Assembly (NCBI GenBank): GCA_030704615.1
Contig: CM060734.1
Location: 48,500,042-48,564,041, forward strand
DNA length: 64,000 nt
Direction of reading: 5' to 3'
DNA from: Takakia lepidozioides
Lineage: Eukaryota; Streptophyta; Takakiopsida; Takakiales; Takakiaceae
Made by a program: the position numbers and the translations under genes. Below are positions 56,916 through 64,000 of the stretch, piece after piece. Numbering within the stretch: the stretch's first letter is position 1; each line of letters starts with the position of its first letter. The notes below the pieces were generated by a model, which was not told the DNA's origin, did no database searches, and worked only from the letters and a program-made list of their open reading frames with translations.

Positions 56916-57695
56916 ACAATAAACTTTGCCGAATCTGTGCCGTACATCCTGCATAGCTGAACACTCTTAGATACAAGCCTTTGCAGTGAAACTCGCTATG
57001 TCTCAACCTCCTAGATACTGAAAGAAAATCTCTTCAGTAAAAGTTTCAGGAACTCTCCTGTTTGTAAGTGTCCCCAAATTGCTGCCCAACCTCCTCTACA
57101 TTCCCTGGTGTAATCTGAATGTGATGTACAGGTAAGGACGAGTAGGTCTGTATATTTTAAACGCCATTTTATCCGCTTTCAATAGAATATTGTTCAAGTA
57201 ATCTTGATCCCTCTATATTTGAGGAATGATGAGATGTATGAAGAGGAAAATCTTTGACATGTGATCTGCTGTGCTTGGCTACGCTGCAATCAGGTTTGCA
57301 TCCTGTGACGGTAATGGAAATTGAGAAGTATTGGCGATAAAGACGGTTCCAAGCCAGCCAATGGATGACTGACTCTCAGGCTGAAGGGCAGTTGATCGAT
57401 TAATTGGAAGATGGGGGTAATATACGAGACTTCTAAGGAGGTAAGTGGTGCTCAGCTGTTAGGGGCATTGACATAACATCTTCATAGCCTGCAGTCATAT
57501 GAACCCTAAACAGGAATTGCAGCTTCGCCATTTCCATACGGCTCCCAGTTCTAAGACTGATCAGGGATTTCATACACACATCAAACCCTCGTAGGAGCAG
57601 ACCGAGGGCAGCATACTTTCTGCAGACAACTTAGTACCAAAGCTTACATCATCTGCTTGCCAACCTGATGGAAAGGTCCCAACTTCCAGTAATAG
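56916..57695. other. No gene recognised
   Basis: No coding or repeat feature supported. Confidence 0.35.
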
Positions 57696-57850
57696 ATGCC
57701 AGCATTAGCCCAGTGGTAATGGGCACATACCACGTTGGATGTGGTTGTGGGTTCAAACACGGTCTGGTGTGTCATGAAGGTGTCCACCTTTCAGCTGGAA
57801 GGCAGTAGCCCTTTGGGGTGAAGAGACACCATAAGTTACATTTCCTTAGG
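57696..57850 (+). mobile_element. tRNA-derived SINE, copy 2
   Basis: A box TAGCCCAGTGG at 57706-57716 and B box GGTTCAAACA at 57750-57759, with the same body as 34143-34325 plus a small insertion (CTGGAAGGCAG). It abuts the inverted family C element. Confidence 0.75.
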
Positions 57851-57871
57851 AAGGTCATACTCTCTCTCTAT

Positions 57872-58073
57872 GCCAGGAAAGCCCACTTTCTTATTTTTTG
57901 TGAATTTCCAGCGACCAAAAGTACTTGAAATTCGATCTCCCACACCGCAGGTCCAAAAATCATGAGACCAAGCCCGTGCACCTCTCCTCACCGAGGGCTT
58001 TCCAATGGTACCAAGCACCAAGGCTGGCCCCGCGGTCTGGGACATCTTAACGTGACAAAACAAAACAAACGTC
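57872..58073 (-). repeat. Family C element, inverted copy
   Basis: Reverse complement of the first about 230 bp of 12036-12430, starting at the same GAGACGTTTGTTTTG end. It lacks the second half. Confidence 0.7.
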
Positions 58074-58079
58074 TCGCAA

Positions 58080-58700
58080 TATTACCCAGGCAACATATGT
58101 GGAAATGGAGGCAGAAATAGTGGGCGAAATTAGCTTATGTATTGTGGCAAACTCGCTATCATGAAAAATTCAAGGTAGCACTTCGGGCACCATTGCCCAA
58201 TTTCACAGAGCAAATTGGCACCACTGATTCAAATGAAACAACAGAGTCTTACGTACCATAGCCCAATTTCAGATAGCAAATTGACACTACTACTATCGTA
58301 AGATAGAAAACGAAGGAGGCAGGCACCATAGCCCACTTAAATCACGCATTCTGGCACTAGTCAAATAAGTCCAAAATGCATCATAGCCACCATGGCATGA
58401 AGAGTGGACAAATCCGAATGTCCTATGTAAACCGAGGGAATCTCACTACACTTGCGGAAATGATGGTCCAAACAAAGGGAGAGGTCAGCTAAAGCAAATT
58501 AAAAGTTCTCAGATGCACTAGAAGACGCCAGTGTTAGCATACAAAAAGCAATTATATTCAAAGCTCTAAGTCCCCGGCCGAATGTTGCAGGCCCCCCTCC
58601 CTTTAAATGAGTAAGTCATTACAAGATCACAAGAATGATAGCAGAAAGCTGAAGTGAAGGGGCTGGTAAGTATCACCTGAGCACTTGCTCCTAATTTAAA
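58080..58700. other. No gene recognised
   Basis: CATAGCCCA(A/C)TT and CAAATTGGCAC words recur around 58180-58340. No coding seen. Confidence 0.35.
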
Positions 58701-58705
58701 AAAAA

Positions 58706-59256
58706 ATATGTGCGACCTCTAAAATTCGACGATCATTTATTTTGAAAAAATACGTACAACCGCCGAAATTTGGCGATCGCATATAAATGTTTTCTGACAA
58801 ATAAGTACGACTACCAAAATTCAACGGTCGTTTGTAATTTATTTTTAAAAAAATTAGTGCGATCGCAAATTCAGGCAGTCGCACATATTAGAAAGATAAA
58901 AATTACATGTGACCGCCAAGATTGGCGGTCGCATCAATTTTTGAAAAAGAAAAAAAATAATTTTTTTTTTGTTTTTTTGTTTTTTTAAAATAGATTCGAC
59001 CAACAACTGTCGGTCGCACTTATTTAAAAAATACAAATTATATGTGACCGCCAGCCCGCGGTCACACCTATAAATAAAAATTTATTTGCAAACACTAGCC
59101 TTCGCGATCGCACACATTTTTCAAAAAATAAAATAATTAAGGTTTTTCTTAAATAGTTAAGGTTTTTCGAAATTGGACACGACCGTCAATTATGGCGATC
59201 GAACCTATTAAAAAACACAAATACAATGTGACCATCACCCTTGGCAGTCGCAGTAA
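58706..59256. repeat. Array of about ten degenerate hairpins (array 2)
   Basis: Units near 58711, 58753, 58806, 58856, 58909, 58994, 59041, 59088, 59177 and 59229. Consensus is an inverted repeat GTGCGACCGCC ... GGCGGTCGCAC with a 4-8 base centre, spaced about 45-85 bp by A- and T-rich runs. The best unit is at about 58909-58936 (GTGACCGCC / GGCGGTCGC). Design is the same as at 30.0-30.9 kb, but the stems are unrelated. Confidence 0.8.
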
Positions 59257-60115
59257 CGTTTGTTGGCCATAACAGTTGCAAAGAAATTTTACCTAGGCTC
59301 CAAAATGTGGCTTTGTGCAGCCACGTATCAAAAACATGGTCACTGAACTCTTGAGCTTTGGAACCAGGCTCTTTCGGACTGCGAGGAAACATATTCAGGT
59401 CTTTAACAGGATCGGAGTTTTAAATTTCCAACTCGTCTACGGGTCCACCATGGAAATCAAGCCCGTGTAGTTTCTTTTGGGTCATTTCTACCTTGGCGTG
59501 TTTGTCACAGTGCGCTTTGATATGACCAAAGAAGTCATTCCCCAAAATCAGATCTGCAATACGCACCTGCTTTATGAACCCTAAAAAAAATTCTTCCGCT
59601 GAGCATCTCATTCCCTTATTATAGCAAACTCCACGCCCTTTGCTGTCATCTCCTCCTCCGGTATAGTGGCGTAATATTCAGCCTTCATCATATCTCCGAC
59701 CTCAGCGATTTCTTGCTGCACACTAAAAGACATTGGTTATCAATTGTACTGACATTGGTTGACTACCAATCATGGCACAATAGTATGAGAAACACAAAAT
59801 AATTAGAGTCTCACCATGTACATCTATTCAAGGAAAGCCTCATGGTAAGTGAATACCAAGTGCCAGAGGCTTTCACACTCTCGCACTTCTTCATAATCTT
59901 CGGTGGAAGAACCAACTTGAACTCGTTTAGTTTCATAGTCCCGATTCGTTGCATCCAAAAAAAGATGTGGACCAGGTTAGTAGTGACGTGCCAGGTCTCT
60001 GTGGATCTGAAGAAAAAAAAGTATTGAAATGAGTTTGATTTCCATACTGATATTATGCACTTGTGAATGATAAACCACGTGAAAGGAGAGAAACTCACTT
60101 ATTTATGTCATGCAT
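59257..60115 (-). other. Coding-like minus-strand segments, unknown
   Basis: 59420-59611 reads MRCSAEEFFLGFIKQVRIAD then LILGNDFFGHIKAHC. 59640-59740 reads VQQEIAEVGDMMKAEYYATI. 59811-59960 reads MKLNEFKLVLPPKIMKKCES. These look protein-like and lie in one orientation with possible introns or frameshifts between them. No family recognised. May be remnants of an unknown transposon protein. Confidence 0.3.
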
Positions 60116-60450
60116 TACAGCCAGGTCAACAAACCATACTACCCGGGACCGGACACATTGGATAGGGTGAAAGAAGTGGTGGTGGATTATTTCAAGGGTA
60201 AAGACATGATGAGGCTAGAGAGTGCTTATGTCAGGCATGGATGGGAGGGTTTCAGATTTTCCAGCACAATATGGAGAGGAAAATGATGAACGTTTTGGCG
60301 GGGATTAAGTGAACGGCGGACAAGGACAAGCCGAAGTTCAATCGGTGAATCCAAAACAGGGCGAAAGATGCCACGTGGAATTTAAGGCAACTAATGAAGA
60401 TGGAGAGGTAGAACAACCGAAGGTCGAGTGCCTTCTGCCGAAGCTGAGGT
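60116..60450 (+). other. Coding-like plus-strand segment, unknown
   Basis: Reads NKPYYPGPDTLDRVKEVVVD and YFKGKDMMRLESAYVRHGWE, then, after a frame change, MNVLAGI and DKDKPKFNR. Interrupted by stops. Not recognised. Confidence 0.3.
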
Positions 60451-60930
60451 AATGTGGCGTGTCGAGTATTGGGTTTGCTCGACAAGTCAGAATTCACATT
60501 GCCGGATTAGGGTGGTCCCTTGGAAGGCGGGGTCGTCGGGCGGGGGGGGCACAACTGGTCTTTATTACCTGAACTCTAGTGCGAAGGTGGTAGAGATTGG
60601 CCCTCACAAAGCTACCCCAACCTCCAAACTTCCCAACCTGGTTCCGCAAGAATGTTAGGGTCACTATATATGTCCCAACACAAGTGGCAACTTCAGAGCG
60701 TCATGTGATCCGATCTCTTGCGTGGATGCATGCGACCTCTCCTCTCTCTGATATTCAAACACGTCTGTCATCCAAAATGCTTAGGAGTCCAGCACCAATG
60801 CCTCCCTCATGTATCTTTTGAATAAGACATTTTTGGCTACCAATGTCAGTAGGTGGACATAGGTGAGAAGATTTTATTTTATGTGCAAATGACATACCCT
60901 GCATCCCTTGACCCCACTCCTGTTGGTTAA
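60451..60930. other. No gene recognised
   Basis: Open frames on plus (60428-60821) without domains. Nothing supported. Confidence 0.35.
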
Positions 60931-60933
60931 TGT

Positions 60934-61034
60934 CTCAGTATATAACCATAGCTATGACATAGCTATAATATATCAAAAGCTATGATATATCACTGATTGA
61001 TAGGATGACATATGATATAGCTATGTTATATCAC
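60934..61034. repeat. AT palindrome cluster
   Basis: Repeated TAGCTATG, AGCTATGATATATC and their complements within 100 bases. Short, self-complementary, no fixed period. Confidence 0.6.
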
Positions 61035-61140
61035 AAGCACAGTTGTACAAGTCATTTTACCACTGATACCGTAGTGATCATTGAATTTTACATGTATGTT
61101 TGAATAGGAGCAAAACTTATCCCTAAAATGGTGGATTCTA

Positions 61141-62602
61141 TCATAAGACGTTGTTTGCCGTAGCCTTGTGGCCATTGACCCCGCGCCCAGTTTGAGCGGG
61201 AACAAAAAGGACAAAACCTAGCTGTGTCAGGGGCTGACGTTGGTAGTAAGACTTACATTCATATATAGAATTATTCCGGGTTTTCCATATATCCTCTAGA
61301 AATCCCTTCACACAAGCATCAATCTGTTGTGTGTGATTTGCCCGAAAACTAGGCCTCAGGAGGGCCTGGGCTTTTGGCTCTGCCTCGAGACTTTCAAAGT
61401 TGGTAAACAGGGGTACATGCACAATTCCCTTGATAGATTTGAAGAGAGCGTCTCTTTGGTGAGAGAAACCCGGACAGTGCATCAGAAAATGAATACTGTC
61501 TTCAGATTGCCCACACAACGGGCAATTGCACTCTCCCTTTCCTCTCTGCTTCTGTTTGCTGTTCAAAGGTAGGCTTCCTACCCTGAGTTTAAATTTCAGT
61601 CTAGTGCCGAGAGTGGGTAGACCCTTGAGGTCATCCAAGATGTCCTCCGCCATGTCACTCACTGGAAACAAGTTCAGGGAAGTTTTCTGCCTAACTTCAT
61701 TTTCATCAGACAATCTCATGGCAACATACATGGCTTTGGACATTACAGCCTCTAAGTCAGATTTATCCAACAAGGTCAAGACTTGCGGATCCAGGTCCAG
61801 GTCCTTGAGAATCTTTTCTACTCTCTTCTGCCAGGACTTAGCCTGTTTGACAGGGCAGTCCTGTTTCCAAGATATAGAGTCGATTAACTTAGGATATCTG
61901 ATTTACATATGGTGCAGCTAACCCCACCATCTGACCTTGAATTCATCTCGTCGGGAGCTTAAGGACTGAATGCCAAACTCCCCCCAAACAGCCACATTGG
62001 CTGTTTTGGAGCATGCTGACATACACTCCTTAAGCACCCCCACTTGAATGGATTCTAGAGACTTAGCCTGGTTGGAGTTATCAACCCATATTGCAGATCC
62101 GTACTCCAAGGCAGGTCTAATAACACGACAAAGCATGGTTTTCTTAACCTCAGAGTTGACCCCTCTGCAGTGGAAAAATTTAGTGAACCCCAGAGCTTTG
62201 CCCTTGCCAGTTTGAACAACTTTTCGGATATATGCATCCCAATTACAATTGGAGGAAAATTCAACGCCCAGGTAAGTGTAGGAAGGGAGGCCGGGATCTC
62301 TTGGCTACCCCACTGCCACTTAAGATCACTTCCTCCCTCTCCTCTGTCGTTGAATGCTACCATTGCACATTTGCTGACATTAGCCTCTAGCCCCCAAAGA
62401 TCAAAGTATCTCTTCGCGCAATCAATCAACTCCTGGAGATTGGTTGGAGTCTCCCTTATGCCTGCGAAGTCATCCGCAAGCATAAGGCTGGTATGGTGGT
62501 ATCACCCACCCTTAACCCAAATCCCTCACTTTCCACATCCTCGAGGAGTTTATTGATGAAAACATTGAAGAGCATAGGGGAGAGAGTACGTCCTTGAGCT
62601 AC
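61141..62602 (-). mobile_element. LINE-A copy 2, 5'-truncated
   Basis: About 1.46 kb, very similar to the 3' part of 12784-16322. Its 5' break lies in the RT near TAGCTCAAGGACGTAC. It retains LSPMLFNVFINKLLEDVESE, which copy 1 has lost, but has its own indels: the FADD region frame ends at about 62055 (62055-62483), and 61918-62136 and 61141-61779 lie in other frames. The last frame keeps the CNCPLCGQSED finger and the C-terminal tail unbroken to the TGA at 61141-61143. The homology ends exactly at this stop codon. No clear target duplication was seen. Confidence 0.9.
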
Positions 62603-62756
62603 ATGACATGAGTTCATTTGTGATTCATTGCAGAGACATGTCAGGCTGATGGTACAGACATATCACCCTGTATCAAAACTTAACAATTGCAAACGACACT
62701 ACTAATAGCTCCCAAAAAGAAGCAAAGGTAGACCCTTTCGGGAGAAAACAAATCAC

Positions 62757-64000
62757 CCTGCCTTTATGAAAGGGAAGGGAAGGGAAATGATCCATAGAAA
62801 CGATCCCCTGCACTCTTCAAGAAAGAACACAAGAACACGACATTCTCTGTCTGCCAGATTGTGGGACGAGAGGGCCTCCCCCTCTAGAGATGCGTATCCT
62901 TCCGTCTCTGGCACATGCAAGAAAGGTTACTGCAAGACTTCTGATGTTGTGTACATGGAGACCTTAAATCCCCTTGATGAGGGGCATTTGCTACAAGACA
63001 GAGACAAGAGGCACCCCTAACAGCATTTAGCAATGGAGTAGATTATTGACCAAAAACTAGGCCTGTGTAGTCCAAAGACCAATGGACTATGCCTTCCTAG
63101 ATATTTCTGCTTTCTTCTTACTATTTGTCCAACATTTGGCTTTCAGTGCTGAATCCCCTGAATGGAAGGGGATTTTGAAGGCAGGGCTAGCCAACTTTTT
63201 GTTGGCCACTAAATTCGTTTTCTCAAGAGTAGCTTATTCCAGAAAAGAGAATTTCCCATGAGGCATGGACAGACACTGTGAATAACTTTATCAATATCCC
63301 TATGTTACAACTCCTTTGATATGCGGCATAGCTTTCTCATCTGGCCGCCTCGCCCCTGTGCACCAAATGAGCTACAAGTTCAGTTTTGCATATGTTGACG
63401 GATACCGTCGGGCCAGGAACTTCGCAACAGGGCCGTCTACCACCACCTGGAATTCCTCCCCCACAAATAAATCAGGCTTTCTCATAAGGTGATGTAACAT
63501 TCTATGGGCTCGATCTATCTGGCCAATGATACCATTATAATTTTCCAATTTGTTGAGAAATGTGTTGGAGAAGAATTAGCCATGTAATTCAAAAGCCGGA
63601 ACGAAGCGATCATATCAGGATGGACCAATCTGGGATGAGCAGATTAGGTTCATATTTTTGGATATTCAACTTGACTGCCTAGACATTCTGTGAGACCTGA
63701 TCTGTTGTGAGTTTACCACAGCCTGTGCCAAGCCCTAGGGAAATCCCTTAATGGGTCACGAATTGTTCCACAAATTGCAATTTTAAGAACAAGCACATCC
63801 ATAAACATAGTGACAAAACATCAGACTGATGAAAGCGAACCAGTCTACTAGACACAAACCATGTGAGTGTGAAGAAAGAGGCGGTACACACTGACCTTTT
63901 GCCACAAAGCAATGGCAGCTAGATTAGCAAGAATGAGAATCCAAAGATGCAGCCGGAAGCTAAATGGCATCCCGGGGCTTGGTGCCCCTCCTTGAGCCTA
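62757..64000. repeat. Segmental duplication, copy 2 (runs off the edge)
   Basis: Partner of 8180-9709 in the same orientation. Carries the 3' flank and last two exons of a second P5B ATPase copy. The about 95-bp segment at 62837-62925 is in opposite orientation to its counterpart. Exon sequences differ only by a few silent changes where I compared them. Confidence 0.85.
63372..63997 (-). CDS. Second P5B ATPase copy, last two coding exons (partial gene)
   Basis: 63896-63997 (102 bp, MPFSFRLHLWILILANL helix) and 63372-63446 (75 bp, VVVDGP to KLNL, TAG at 63372-63374). Both have GT-AG borders, and the acceptor of the first is cut close to the window edge at 63998-63999. The rest of the gene must continue to the right. 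Whether it is intact cannot be judged. It is the likely functional partner of the decaying copy at 9.1-26.4 kb, if either works. Confidence 0.8.

Overview
The window looks nuclear and eukaryotic, from a streptophyte plant or alga with an intron-rich, transposon-dominated genome. A characean alga such as Chara is the best fit, but this is an inference. The reasons are: long PLS-class pentatricopeptide repeat (PPR) genes with a complete DYW domain; a many-exon P5B-type ATPase with GT-AG introns (a family found in algae and early land plants and, as far as I know, absent from seed plants); and a transposon mix (piggyBac, SWIM-type MULE-like, HUH-Rep-like, Ty3/gypsy with an initiator-Met tRNA primer site, several LINE families, tRNA-derived SINEs) that suits an alga better than a flowering plant. 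No bacterial operons, rRNA genes, complete tRNA genes or CRISPR arrays were seen.

Layout. 0-3 kb: a decayed LINE 3' end. 3.8-7.0 kb (minus): an intact single-exon 1052-aa PLS-DYW PPR gene. 7.2-7.6 kb: an orphan coding-like patch. 9.1-26.4 kb (minus): a P5B (ATP13A-like) ATPase whose exons can be followed with mutually compatible splice phases. Several exons that should be present (end of the actuator domain, the PPALP segment, M5-M7) were not found, and a 10-bp tandem duplication shifts the frame near the N-terminus, so it is probably a decaying copy. Its introns hold a nested LINE (LINE-A, 12.78-16.32 kb, flanked by a 9-bp target duplication) and many 5'-truncated ends of a second family (LINE-B). 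28.6-33.4 kb: a broken Ty3/gypsy element, interrupted by an array of about ten A/T-tract-flanked hairpins (30.0-30.9 kb). 34.1 kb: a tRNA-derived SINE. 37.2-39.6 kb (minus): a SWIM-type transposase relic. 40.0-43.9 kb (plus): a second gypsy element with LTR, primer site, gag, protease, RT and RNase H, all with nonsense mutations and lacking integrase. 45-48.4 kb: direct repeats, two PPR scraps, an HUH-Rep-like endonuclease relic and a telomere-like stretch. 49-51.6 kb: tRNA-like and low-complexity repeats. 51.6-53.85 kb (minus): a piggyBac transposase with several frameshifts. 55.3-56.9 kb (minus): a PPR pseudogene related to the 3.8-kb gene. 57.7-58.1 kb: two SINE-like copies. 58.7-59.3 kb: a second hairpin array with unrelated stems but the same design. 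61.1-62.6 kb: a second LINE-A copy. 62.8-64 kb: a duplicate of the 3' end of the ATPase gene, whose remaining exons must lie beyond the right edge.

What works together. Only the DYW PPR gene looks intact; by family it would be an organelle RNA-editing factor. The second ATPase copy may be functional, but only its last two exons are visible. Everything else is mobile DNA in several layers. The most unusual elements are the two hairpin arrays, the HUH endonuclease relic, the covarying 3' hairpin of LINE-B, and LINE-A copies that end at their stop codon.
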